In this document: positions 9,146-20,900 of the stretch, one piece after another
Position numbering within the stretch: the stretch's first letter is position 1
How the letters are laid out: each line of letters starts with the position of its first letter
DNA from: Imperialibacter sp. EC-SDR9
GTDB taxonomy: Bacteria; Bacteroidota; Bacteroidia; Cytophagales; Cyclobacteriaceae
Assembly: GCF_902498805.1 (NCBI RefSeq)
Contig: NZ_LR701576.1
Location: 124,001-188,000 of the forward strand
DNA: 64,000 bases
Direction: 5' to 3'
Program-made: the position numbers and the translations under genes
Notes under the pieces: generated by a model
Told to the model about the DNA's origin: nothing
Database searches by the model: none
The model's input: the letters and a program-made list of their open reading frames with translations, nothing else

Positions 9146-10365
9146 GTCGTAAAAGGGTTGGGGCTCCAGCAAATCACAAAAATAATAAGGGCAATCCAGC
9201 CGAGTACCTTGCGGTTGAAGTCGAGCGGCTGGTCTTGGGCTACCGGCGGGTGATAGATGCCAATAAACCGGCCCAGAATAATTCCGTAAAGCAGCCAGCC
9301 ACTGTAGCCCTCCACTGTTGGGAAGATGAGTGAAACTACAAACTGAGCCGTAAAGATCCCTACTGCCACCATCCACCGATTCAGATCATTTTCTGTCAGG
9401 CTTTGCATGATCCACTTCAGAAAATAGATATACACAGGAATGGCGAAGAGGTTGGGAACCGGCATCATGAAAAAAGTGGTTGTTGCAGTCCAATCCATAA
9501 AAGGCGTAACTATCCCCAGTCCCGCATAGAAGATGAAGGCGATGTAGAGGCCGGCTGACACCAGCCGTGAATTTTTGAGTCCAAGCAATCCGTAAACAAT
9601 GTGCCCTCCGTCGAGCTGGCCAATGGGCAGCAGGTTGAGTGCTGTGAAAAACAGCGCCAGGTAGCCAGCCAGTATCCATGGATAGTGAATGATCTCGTTA
9701 GGGTGAGGCAACAGCTCGGGCTGGGTGGTCACATGCTCCTTAAAGAAATCGAACAAGATGGTGTTACCCAGGCCAATAGATGCGGTAGAGTCGCTATAGA
9801 CATGATTAGGATAATCCAGGCCATACTGGGCGTACTCAGGGTGAATCTGAAAAATGTCCTCTTGTGGCGGCAAATGCGTGAACCCATACCAAAGCACAAA
9901 TAGCGCCACAACGAAACCTGCCAGCGGCCCTGCGATGCCAATATCGAAGTATTGCTGCCTTGTTTTAATTTTACCTTTGATGTTGATGAAAGCGCCCATG
10001 GTGCCAATGCTGGGCGATTCCAGAAACCCCAGCCAAAGCGGCAGGTAATAAGGCAGGGTAACTTTGATTTTATAGTATTTGGCGGTGAGATAATGCCCGA
10101 ATTCGTGAAAGGTAAGAATGGTGAGAAAAGGAATGGAAAACTCCATGCCAGCCACGAAATCAGCCCAGGTGTATCCTTCGCTGAATAGCAGGAACTTGTT
10201 TCTACTCCACTCAGCACCAGCCAGGGTGGTGCAAATAAACGTGGCAATAAAAAGACCGATATGAATAAAAAGCCGTTTCTGCTCCTTCTTTTTCTCTGCT
10301 ATTTCCAGCTCTCTAATTTGCTCCTGAAGCGACCGCTCCGGGCTGCCTCCCTCTATTTCTTCCAT
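9142..10365 (-). CDS. Site-2 protease family (M50) membrane metalloprotease
   Basis: A 407-residue polytopic protein. The zinc motif FHEFGHYL gives H87, E88 and H91, and the second motif LLPIGQLDGGHI supplies the third ligand, Asp, as in M50 intramembrane proteases. About seven to eight hydrophobic segments are visible, with the zinc motifs inside membrane helices. The N-terminal 30 residues are a charged, probably helical cytoplasmic tail. No PDZ domain is present, so it is unlike RseP and closer to the compact plant EGY/cyanobacterial branch. The substrate is unknown; members cleave anti-sigma factors or other membrane proteins. The gene starts 3 nt after the stop of the HAD gene, so the two are co-transcribed. 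Confidence 0.9.
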   Translation of the reverse strand: MEEIEGGSPERSLQEQIRELEIAEKKKEQKRLFIHIGLFIATFICTTLAGAEWSRNKFLLFSEGYTWADFVAGMEFSIPFLTILTFHEFGHYLTAKYYKIKVTLPYYLPLWLGFLESPSIGTMGAFINIKGKIKTRQQYFDIGIAGPLAGFVVALFVLWYGFTHLPPQEDIFQIHPEYAQYGLDYPNHVYSDSTASIGLGNTILFDFFKEHVTTQPELLPHPNEIIHYPWILAGYLALFFTALNLLPIGQLDGGHIVYGLLGLKNSRLVSAGLYIAFIFYAGLGIVTPFMDWTATTTFFMMPVPNLFAIPVYIYFLKWIMQSLTENDLNRWMVAVGIFTAQFVVSLIFPTVEGYSGWLLYGIILGRFIGIYHPPVAQDQPLDFNRKVLGWIALIIFVICWSPNPFTT

Positions 10366-10368
10366 GCA

Positions 10369-10986
10369 CTAAAACAGTTCTAACCAGCTATCCGGCGAAG
10401 GTACTAGAAACGTTTGTATTTTAAGCTTCTCGGCGCCTCTAAGGTTCTCTGGCTTGTCATCCAGAAAGAGCACCTCGCTGGGGTTCAAATTATTTTCTTC
10501 TAACACCTTCTGGTAGATTTCCGTTTCCGGCTTTCGCATTTTCATCACGTGCGAAAAGTAAACTTTGTTGAAAAAATGGTCGAGTGTTGGCTTGCCGGAC
10601 GAATCTTTTAGAATTTGGTTAAAAGCCCGTTCGTGAATGCCATTGGTGTTACTTAGCACAAAGGTCTGGTACGTGCCAGCAAGCTCCACAACCTTATTGA
10701 TTCTGTGCATCGGAATGTCGCCCAGCATGGCATTCCAGGCATTGTCAAGCACCTTGTCGGCTACATCCACTCCACAGAGCTCCCGCAATCCGTCTCGGAA
10801 CTCCACGTCATTAAGAAGGCCCTGCTCGTAATCAAGAAAGAGTCGGCTTTCATGTACCCCCTTCGCCCATTCACTCATTGGCGTGCCGGAAAGTTCTTCA
10901 AAAGCTTTGAATGTGGCCGGGATGTCGAGGTCGATAATGACACCACCAAGATCAAAAACGAGATGCTTAATTCCTGAAAGATTCAC
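10369..10986 (-). CDS. HAD-superfamily phosphatase (YihX-like)
   Basis: A 205-residue HAD hydrolase. Motif I is HLVFDLGGVIIDLD: the nucleophilic Asp is present, but the usual DxD reads DLG, as in the YihX-type sugar-phosphatase subfamily. Motif II is VLSNTNG, the motif III Lys is in HVMKMRKPE, and motif IV is FLDDKPENL. The helical cap between motifs I and II marks subclass I. It probably dephosphorylates a small sugar phosphate in the cytoplasm; the substrate cannot be read from sequence. The start codon is GTG (10984-10986), preceded by AGGAA. It is the first gene of a two-gene operon with the M50 protease. Confidence 0.85.
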   Translation of the reverse strand: MNLSGIKHLVFDLGGVIIDLDIPATFKAFEELSGTPMSEWAKGVHESRLFLDYEQGLLNDVEFRDGLRELCGVDVADKVLDNAWNAMLGDIPMHRINKVVELAGTYQTFVLSNTNGIHERAFNQILKDSSGKPTLDHFFNKVYFSHVMKMRKPETEIYQKVLEENNLNPSEVLFLDDKPENLRGAEKLKIQTFLVPSPDSWLELF

Positions 10987-11034
10987 TGGATTCCTGTTTG
11001 TGTTATTAAAATCAAATATCTAATATTGCAGTCC

Positions 11035-11089
11035 TTTTTTGAGGGGAAGTTAATTGTTAATTTTAATAATTGATGAATACCTCAAAAAA
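11035..11089. repeat. 10-bp inverted repeat immediately upstream of the tRNA
   Basis: TTTTTTGAGG at 11035-11044 and CCTCAAAAAA at 11080-11089 are perfect inverted copies separated by 35 AT-rich bases. The right arm ends 3 nt before the tRNA 5' end. The interval contains TAATTTTA (11058-11065), one mismatch from a -7 element, so the tRNA promoter probably lies inside the repeat. Confidence 0.7.
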
Positions 11090-11092
11090 TGC

Positions 11093-11169
11093 GGGCCTAT
11101 AGCTCAGTTGGTTAGAGCACCTGACTCATAATCAGGTGGTCCCTGGTTCGAGCCCAGGTGGGCCCACCA
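11093..11169 (+). tRNA. tRNA with CAT anticodon, probably tRNA-Ile2 (lysidine type)
   Basis: The full cloverleaf can be drawn: acceptor GGGCCTA/TGGGCCC, D-stem GCTC/GAGC, anticodon stem CCTGA/TCAGG with loop CTCATAA (anticodon CAT), T-arm with GGTTCGAGC, discriminator A, and an encoded CCA at 11167-11169. C4-G69 and C5-G68 pairs plus the GGGCCTA acceptor favour tRNA-Ile2, whose C34 is converted to lysidine by TilS, over elongator Met. Automated tools usually label this Met. The terminator follows within 10 nt. Confidence 0.93.
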
Positions 11170-11178
11170 CTGATAATC

Positions 11179-11213
11179 AAGCACTTACAGATGAAAATCG
11201 TAAGTGCTTTTTT
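11179..11213 (+). terminator. Intrinsic terminator of the tRNA gene
   Basis: AAGCACTTAC (11179-11188) and GTAAGTGCTT (11200-11209) form a perfect 10-bp stem with an 11-nt loop, followed by a T-rich tail TTTTATT. Confidence 0.85.
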
Positions 11214-11923
11214 ATTGTCGCTAACAATGTGCTAACAATTGGGGAATTTTGGGTCGTCTGAGCACCTAATTGCAGTTTCCAAAATTATTCCAAGGTGTAT
11301 GTCAGACCCCCACTTTGTGAAGGCTTGCCAACCTTCCGCCACCTCCCACACGGATTCTCACAATTTAGACCTTTCCGGCCTGCAAAAATCATACACATCG
11401 TTAATTCGCCAAGTTCGCCTGTAATTAATCTAATCAAGGTCTTTTCTCAGATTCAAATTCTCCTGCGAAAATAACTCAGCGATACTGGCATAAACCTCCC
11501 CTAAAACAGGTGGAAATAGTCCCATTTCCGTACCAATGACAAACCATCACCTAGCTGATGTAATATTTCTACCGTTTTTATAAAAAAATGAGTGTGTTAC
11601 TGGAACCATTGGCGAATTTGGTGAGCTCAGAATCAGCTCAGCGTTTCCAAATTCAGTATTTGTGTTCAAAATATAACAATCTTAGCGCATCTCGCCGAAG
11701 CTCAAAGTCTTATCGTCGCCAAAAATCAAGACATACTTTTTCGCCAATCAAAACTCATTGCCATGTACTTTTTTGAATAAAATTCGACGAATACCGCCTA
11801 TTATTCTACCAAACACTCCTGTACTATATTAGAATTATCTAATTTTGAATGTACTATTATCAACTTACTCTCTTAATCCATTTTTGATTCCTTTTCCTAT
11901 TTAAGTAAGTCATTCTAGCCTGT
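11214..11923. other. Gene-free AT-rich interval between the tRNA and the giant surface gene
   Basis: About 710 nt with no credible gene. Two ORFs of about 60 codons on the plus strand have no family features and no clear start signals. The interval begins with a short tandem repeat, GCTAACAAT at 11220-11228 and again at 11231-11239 (11-bp period). The far end contains a candidate promoter for the giant gene. Composition is visibly more AT-rich than the surrounding genes, which fits either a long 5' regulatory region or the decayed remains of something once inserted next to the tRNA. Confidence 0.6.
11840..11847 (+). promoter_or_regulatory. Candidate -7 element for the giant surface protein gene
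   Basis: TAATTTTG matches TAnnTTTG exactly, 76 nt upstream of the ATG at 11924. No good -33 TTTG is seen at the expected spacing, so the call is tentative. Confidence 0.35.
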
Positions 11924-14900
11924 ATGAGAAATGTTTTTGTTGCTGCCACCTTCCTTTCATTCTTTGGTGCATTTTTCGATAGTTACGCCCAAACCGGCCC
12001 TGCGGGCATTGGTACTGGCGATGGTTCTATTTCTCCCCGAAATGTGTTATGGTTAAAAGCAGACGCAGGCGTTACCGAGTCGAGCGGTAAAGTAAGCGCA
12101 TGGGCTGATCAGTCTGGCAACGGCCTCAATGCTGCCCAGGCGAATGGCACATGGCAACCAACCTATACTGCAAGCAATGCCAACCTGAATAACAAGCCTT
12201 CCATTAACTTCGGGCCAACGGGCACCACCAACTATAATTTGGCGGTAAATGACAATTCACTGCTGGATTGGTCGTCGGCTATGAGCTTCTTTTTAGTAAT
12301 AAGAACTGAAAGCAGCGGCGTCCAGGGAATTTTAAACAAAAGAACTGGCGTTGGAGCCAATCAGTCTTACCGGCTATTTAGAAACTCCGGCAGCATCAGT
12401 GCCGATATCAGCGACGGCGGCACTGCCAATGTAAGTGTCACTGATAACACCAATTATGTTATCTCAACCACTTACGACCATACGCTTTCAGGAAATAAAT
12501 TCTTCCTCAACAGAAACTCTGTAACAAGCAGTGGTACCAATGTAACCACCCCTTTGCCAGACAATGCGTCGCCGTTATATATTGGAAACTTCAACCTTAG
12601 CGACAACCGAAGCTTTCCAGGCGACATTGCAGAAGTCATCATCTACAATGGGGCTGTAAGCGCCCCGCAAAGGGTCATCATTGAAAACATGCTTGGTCAC
12701 AAATATGGGATCAACCTGACCACAAACGATATTTTTGGCAATCTGGGCACCTACAATACTTCTTACTTCACCCAATACAGAGGACTGGGAACAGTAGACG
12801 GCACGGTCAAGGTTACTTCGGCTACTTCCGACGCATTGCAGATAAGAGAAGTAAACAGCTCGCTGGATGCCGGAGAGTTTGTTGCCTTTGCTCACGATGG
12901 CACAGCACATGCCGATGGGCTTGCCACTCAAATCGGAGCTGGTGTTACTTCACGCTGGGCAAGAAGCTGGTACACAGAAGTAAGCCAGTCTGGTGTGGTC
13001 AACGGAGGCGGCATTAATGCAGAGTTACTCTTCGACTTTAGCGATGCCGGACTCACCTATTCAGGCAACCTCAACGAATATGTTCTGCTTTACAGAAGTG
13101 ACGTCTCCGCTAATTTCACGAGCATATATGTGGACAAATATTCTCTTGAAAGTGGCGATAAAGTGGTGGTTTCTATTCCAGCCTCAAGGTTTAAATCGGG
13201 GTATTATACACTAGGGAAAGGAACTCAGCTCACATCTAAAACATGGTATGTGTTTCAGGACGGCGACTGGTCGAATTCAGCTACCTGGACATTAGACGCT
13301 TCAACTGCACCTATCGTTAAAAACCCTGGCAACGACATACCCGGAGCTGAAGACGATGTAATTATCAGATCGGGCAGAACGGTGACTGTTCAACCGGCCA
13401 CGAACAACATAACAGTCAATTCTATGGAGGTGCGTGGCAACCTGTATCTTACAACTTCTACTGGTCACAACTTCAAGACAATAAACGGCAACGGTCAGAT
13501 CAGACTTCAGGGAAACGGCGGCACCGCCAACTTTCCAGCAGGTATCACAACAGGAAATATCGGCTTTTCTGACCCCGACAACGGAGGAACTTTGATCATG
13601 GCTGGCGCAGGAGATATGGCCCTGACTGTTTCCAGAACCTTCAAGAACCTGCGGATCGACAAAACAGCAGCCGCTGACAAGGTCATTCTCGCTTCCAACT
13701 ACAGCCTCTACGGAACCCTCACCATTAGAAACGGAAAGTTTCAGTTTGGCGACGGAACTACCACAGTCAGAAGTCTCACCGTTGGCGGCGATGTAATTGT
13801 GGAAGACAACGGCAGCACCAGGATAGGAAGCATAGTTACAGCCAATGCCAACGCTGTGCACTCCTTCACCATTTCAGGTAACTTCACCAACGGTGGTCAG
13901 GCATATTTCACCAACAGGACGGACTTTGCTTCCGTGGCAGCCAGATACAGCCCATCGACGGCTTACTACACTACGGACGATGTAACAGGCAGGGTCAACA
14001 CCTTTTTTAATAGCGCCACCAACGATCAGACCGTCGACTGCAACAACCTTACCTATTTCTCAAGAATTGTTATCGACAAAGGAACAGACGAAACCTTCAC
14101 ACTTTCCATTCAAGCACCAGACAGTGCCTATTTCCGATTGCTGGGAAGAGCCAACTACGATGTCAACTCGGATATAACTGCGGCAACGTCCAACCTGAAC
14201 GCCTTAGCTCTTATCAAAGGAACCGTAAAATTGGGAGTTAACGTGGCAGTGCCTGTAATTAACACTACCGGAAATTATTCGATCCCGAGTACTACGAAGC
14301 TTCAGATTGATGGAGGTTTTGTCGCCAAAACGGGTGGAACTGCCATAGTGCCGTATGGTACGGTTGAAGTCATATCAGGAAAGCTAATAGCTTCTGTTGG
14401 AAGCGGCTTAACTCTGAGAGACGCCGGAAAGTTAAAAGTCGATGGTGGTACGGTTTATATGGCAGCGTTCAGAACATCGGTAAATGGTCTTTCTGCTCAG
14501 GGAACCTACGAGCAAAATGGCGGCACCGTCACCATCAATGGAGGCGGTTCAGTCAATGCCGACTACGCCTTGTTCTCCCTTACCTACACGGGGAACGTAT
14601 TTGTAATGACCGGTGGCGATTTGATTGTTAATGGCAGAAACAATTTAGGCACATCCAGCCTTAGAGGGAATATATTCATCAATTGTGATCCCGGTAATCA
14701 AGTGGTGACTGGCGGCACGGTCACTTTCCAATCAAGCACGGCAACCGAATACAGGGTCACGTCAAGAGCTCCTTTCTTCAATGTAAAAATGAGAGCTACA
14801 GCAGCTTCAGTAGGCAATATTGTACTTACCGGCACTACATCAGGTACCGGAGGAGGCTTAGATGAACCATCCGTCGCTGCGCAGCCTCTGGTGGCGCTTA

Positions 14901-17900
14901 ACGACCTTGTTATCCATGGATACAACGACACCTATCACAACAACCCGCTGGGAAACTATCCGGTTGTATTTGCGCCTATCACATCTGCCATCAATAATAA
15001 CGACGTATATGTTGGTGGCTCCTTCTATGTTGGAAGAAACTCTACTTACCAGGCCGTATTTGGGGGCGTTGCTCCTTATGATGGCATTGCAGACCTTCCA
15101 ACAAATTTTAACACTACTTTTTTCAATCAAACCATTGGCACTTCCGCCATCGACACTGTCTACTATGGAGTCACCAGCGGAATCGGGCAACTTGAAGCAG
15201 GTAGCGTGGTGCTCAACAGAACCGGCGGCAATGAGCTTAGACTAGTTGCCAGAAACGGAAACACAGGTGGAATCAGACTAGACGTTAACGGAGACATTTC
15301 TGTACTATCCGGAACGATGGATCAAAATGCCTATACGCTGAGGATTTGGGGTAGCATTACAAACAATGACCGCCTGGGGACTTATTTCAGTGCAGGCCCG
15401 TACCCAACTGCTACAGGTACTCCAGACGTCGCACAGATTCGTTTCAGAGAAGACCCCCCAGTTACCATGACTACGACGGATGATGCGGTCTTCGGAAACA
15501 TTAGACTCAACGTAGGGGCGGCTACTACTATTGAATTGAATAGTGATGTTCTCCTGGAAAGAGTAGAATACCTCAACGGCAGGATCTATGTAAAAAACCA
15601 CACCCTGACCATTGATGAGATCTGGAACATCAATAATGGTGGCGGAAACTTTTTCAATAGTGACGTAGCCAACACAAGCGTCATTAGAGTTAACAACGAA
15701 GGCATCACAGGAAATATCCTCGTATTTACCGACGGAAACCCCAGCGACGGAGGGCTCAAACTCAAGGTAAGAGGCAACACAGTAACGGAGGATGTGACGT
15801 CGAGACTCAACAACACGGCCCCCATCACTTTTCCGGTTGGATTTACGCTTGATGGTGGCACTACTTTCTACTCGAGACCAGCTCAAATGAAGGTGAAAGA
15901 CTTTTCCGACGATGGCTATGTCCAGATTAACGTAGTCTCAGGCGAACTGCAATTAACAGACCTTGCTGGCGGACAAATGCTTCAGCACTACTGGCGAGTG
16001 AGGCACTCTGATTTTACAACGGTGCCAAACGTAGCATTTCGTTTTTATTACAGGGCATCAAACAGCGTAATTGCTGGTGTCGACAGGCCTAGCTTAGAAC
16101 CGGCAGGTCTGGAGGAAAACTATGTGCCTGGGTATGTTCTTGATGAAACTCCGTTTACACGGGCCTACGAGTCTAACCCTGTAAGTGACCTGACAGACAT
16201 CGTTACATCCGCCTACCAAAACACAAACCAAAACAATGCTACCCGGTACATCACTTTTAATGGAACAAGCACTGGAGGAGAGTTTTCTCAAGCTGGTTTC
16301 GTAGGATTCCCTCTGGTGAACGCCAATTTTACAACAGGCCAGGCAGCAAGGTTTGTCAATGCTCCATTGATCTATTACACGAAGGGTCGTGACCTGACAG
16401 GGAACCAACCCCTCTGGACAACTGCCAATACGTGGACAAGAAATGACCAGCCAGGCTTCAACACCGCCAATCCTCACTTGAGTACAAATCCGGATTCGCC
16501 TGATACACCTGGTGCAGGAGATATTGCTGTGATTGGCTTCTTTCCGTATGATGACCCTAAAACCACCTACCGAGGCTACCCGCATTCTGCAAGGGTCGAC
16601 GGGGGCGACGTGGTTGCAGCCCGACTGATATTTATCCAAATGACCGATAATTTGGGCAACGCACCTGTCGTCAGAAAACCATTATCTCAGCTTGGTGGGC
16701 CTAACGATTTTCAGTTTAGACCAACGCTCACCTGGAATTCTACAGGTAATATTCTTGTCAATGTGGTCGAAGGTGAAGGAACCATCCGTGTCAGAGGTGG
16801 CAGCACCAATCAGAATCAAAGGGATCCCAGCTTTGCAGCGGTTGATTTAGGCCTTTTCACAGCTCAAGATTCGTCTACGCTGTTGTATGAGGCATTTAAC
16901 GACTACACCATCAACAATATTCCAGATGAAGTACCTACCCTTTTTATCACCAACGACGGATGGGGAGCAAACAATCGTACTGTAACTATTGCTAAAAACT
17001 TCACAACTAATCAAAACCTGGAAATCAGTGGCAACTCCAATCTGGCATTAAGTAGTGCCTCCGGAGGAAATGCGACGGTCAATGCAAATCTATATTTACG
17101 ACCATTGGTTGACGGCACTGGCGGAGGAGAACTTCGGCTGCCCAATACGGGAATCCCCTGGAACGTTACAGTAATTGGTGATGTTTACGTTGGAAATCCC
17201 ACAGGGACTGCGGCAAGTGGCGGCAACGTGATCAGAGTTGCAAGCGGAGGCTCGGTTAATCACAACTTGTTTGTGGGCGGCGATATTGTCATAAATACTA
17301 CCGGCAGCAATACAACAATTGCACCCAATGGCAATGGGTTGATTTTTGGAGGAAACGCTGAGTCAAATATTAAGCTCACGCTAAATGGGAGTCTTTCTGG
17401 CACATTCAACACAGTTAGTGGCGATGTACCACAACTGTACAGAATTACGCTAAATAAAAAGCTGAACAACGCAGCAGAATTTACATTCAACGACGGTTTC
17501 ACACTTACTGGCCTAACTAATACCGCCGACAAGGCCATCGAAATCGTCAATGGCACTTTGGTACTTAACGATCCGTCAATCGACATAACACTTTCAAGCG
17601 GTGGTGGCAACTTCCTTCTGCCAAATTCGCTCAATACTGAGGCAACCTCCGGGTCTGGTGGCTTAGCAATCCAGCAAGGTGTTGCCAGGGTCAGTGGTGC
17701 CAACACCGGAATAATCCTTGACGGGCCACTCGTGATCAGTGGTGGCTCGCTAAACATGGATGGCGGTGTTGGGGTCAACAACTTTATAGAGTATTCGGCT
17801 TCTGGAAATGCTTCCATTGAGCTTTCTGCAGGCACTCTGACTGTGGGTTCTCAGGTACGAAGAAGTACCGCTTCAACTTCAGGCATTCTCAAATACACGC

Positions 17901-20900
17901 AAACAGGAGGCATTGCCGTATTTGGCAAAAATGCTGTACCCACAACTATCAGAGGGGTATTTGAAGTGATCAACCCCGGAAGTGAATTCCATCTTGATAT
18001 CGATGGAGGTGCCGGCGAGTCATTTACCGTCGTTCGCCACCTCAACTCAACATCAGTACCAACTGTTCGACTTTCTCCGGCTTCAAGTAGTATAACCGAT
18101 GGATCAACAATTACCCTCGGAAATGCAGATACGCCAGCCTCTCAAACGAACTTTGGCATCTATTCTAGCATCACCCTGGAAACATTGCGAATTGGATCCG
18201 CCAATGTGACTGCTAAAATATACACGGCGCCACTTACGGTTGACAACTTGTCGATTACCACTGGAAGCAGTTTCAGTGCCAATGGTCTTGATTTAACTGT
18301 AAACGAGAGTGTTGTTAACGATGGTACATTTGTTTCGGCTGGTACGATTGCCAACAACCAAACGACCTTCTTCACAACCTCTTCCACTGGAACGATATCG
18401 GGCTCCGGAACTACCACCTTTTGGAACCTTGAAAAGTCGGGATCTGGCTCGCTTATACTTGCAAAGTCAGTGACTGTTGCCAATAACGCCTCAATTTTGG
18501 CCGGCACACTGAACACCGCCACCTATGCCTTCAACATCAAAAAAGACTTGCAGCATGACGCTACACACACAAGTGCAGCCGCTGGTCCGGGGATCATTTT
18601 CAATGGTACTGAAAAGCAAAACCTTGGCAGGTCTTCCTCAGGACTAAGCTATTTTGGAGTTGTGAACCTTAACAATTCAGCAGGGCTTATTATTACGGAC
18701 ACAGACGAAAACTTTCAGGTAGATCAAAAGCTTGTCCTTACAACAGGGGTACTTGATATTGGGGGCAACCTTCTTATCATTCCTGAAACGTCAACCATTG
18801 AAAACGGAACCGGTGGAACAACCTATACAGACTTCAATGTGAACAGGATGATTCAAACCAACAGCTCCATTAAAGACTTTGGGTTGAGGAAGATTTTTCC
18901 AACGATCGTTGGTGGCAGCTCCACTTTCACCTTCCCTGTAGGTTTGACATCATATACGCCAGCGGTGATAAATGTAAACGATATTTCCTCAAGCTACATC
19001 ACGCTAAGGCCAGTAGCAGATTTGCCACCAATTGCCGAGGACGCAGAAACAGCAGGAGCGTGCACAGACCCTGAAATAGTCGACTCCAACAATGTGCTGC
19101 AATACTATTGGATCATCAAATCAAGCGGCGTAACAGGCCTAAATGGCACGCTGGAAATGTACTACGATGCAGCCGACTTTGCAGTAACAGCTCCCTACAC
19201 CGTTGCTAACTATGGGCCTGCGAGGCTTTACAATCTGGGATCATTCTGGGACAAAGTATTTACCGAGTCTGAATTTGATGAAAACAATTTAAGAATCGCC
19301 TATCCGCTCAATTCAAACACTGATGGCACCCTTGAAGGGATATATACGGCTGGTGTGACCTTGCAGAACAATGGTTCCTCACTGCTGTGCGGAGCTGCTA
19401 TACCTGATATGGTTCCGACTTTTACAACTTACGAACTGGCTTCATCCGGCACCTATTATAGCGACGCCTCTTATCAGGAAGGAACATCTCCAGCCCCTGG
19501 TTCTTCTTCTGATATTGTCGTCAAGTCTGGCTACACGCTGGTTTTGAATTCCAATAATATCAGAATAAGGAAAACGACCATTGAAGCAGGAGCAACACTG
19601 GAAATCGCCTCCGGGTTTTCCAACCACAACCTTGGCTTCGTGACCGGAGCTGGTAACCTAAAGCTCACCTCCGACGGAACCTCCGTGGCGTTCCCAACCG
19701 GCGACTACGAAGTATTCTTCCCAGATGCCAACTGCAGCGGTGGTGGTGGCCTTGAGTTTGCTGGCAACGGTTCTTATGCCGTACTCAATGATATACCAAA
19801 CGTCAGAAGACTGATTTTCTCTGGCGCCGGTGACAGAACTGTACCTAACAATAATACGCTGAAAGTCTGCGAAGACCTGGAGATTTTAGGAACAGTGAAT
19901 GTAGTAGTCCCCGATGGCAATAATTCGACATCAGTATATGGAAACATATACAAGTCCGACGCCTCAAGCTTCGACAATGGTGGTGGAGCAAGCAAAGTAG
20001 TTATGAGAGGCCCTGCTGCCCAAAGTGTGTCAGGCAATTTCACTGGAACCAACGCATTCAACAACCTCGAAATAAATAACGCAAATGGAGTCACTATTGT
20101 AAACAACACAGACGCCGCCAGGGGAATTAGTGCCAATGCAGATGTTGATGTTGATGGGCAGCTTATCTTCACAAATGGACTCATTACTACCAATGCTGAC
20201 AATACGCTGAGATTAACACTTAATGGAACCTTGTCTGGGTTTAGCTCAGCCAGGTATGTGAACGGACCGTTTGTAAGAGTGCTGCCACCAAATGTTTCGT
20301 CTTACACCTTTCCGGTTGGCAAGGGATCGAGAAGTGGCCAAATGGAAATCAAAGCGCCGACAGGCTACGTGGGCACAAAAGACTGGATAGTCGAATACTA
20401 CAGCGGAGGTGCTTCCGCCATAGGGCCTGTCACAGCAGTAGACCCTGCCGACGGTATTGTGAAAGTGAGCGAGAATGAATACTGGATGATTAGCGTGCCT
20501 TCGCCGGCCAGCTCAAGTGTAAAGCTGAGCTGGAACAGCGGGTCAGACGTGCAAAGCACCATTAGCAATCTTCGAATGGCGTTTTGGTCGGGAACCCTTT
20601 GGGACATGATAACGACCACAAGCGCTCCTAGCGGCACGCCGGCAACTGGCTCTATGACAGCCGGGCCACTCAGCTACAGCACAAAGTTTGTAACATTCGG
20701 AACAACCGATGAAGACGCAACGCCGCTTCCTGTCGAATTTTTAAACTTTAGCGCTACTGAGCTAAATGGTGTTGCGATACTTGACTGGGCCACAGGCTCA
20801 GAAACCAACAACGATTTGTTCGAAATCGAGCGCTCTGAGGATGGCATGGTCTATCAAAAAATTGGCGAAGTAAACGGCGCTGGTACCACGACCGACAGGC

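Noticed and set aside
11239-11776. Two ORFs of about 60 codons between the tRNA and the giant gene
   Set aside because: Short, low complexity, no family features, and a frame of this length is expected by chance in 0.7 kb.
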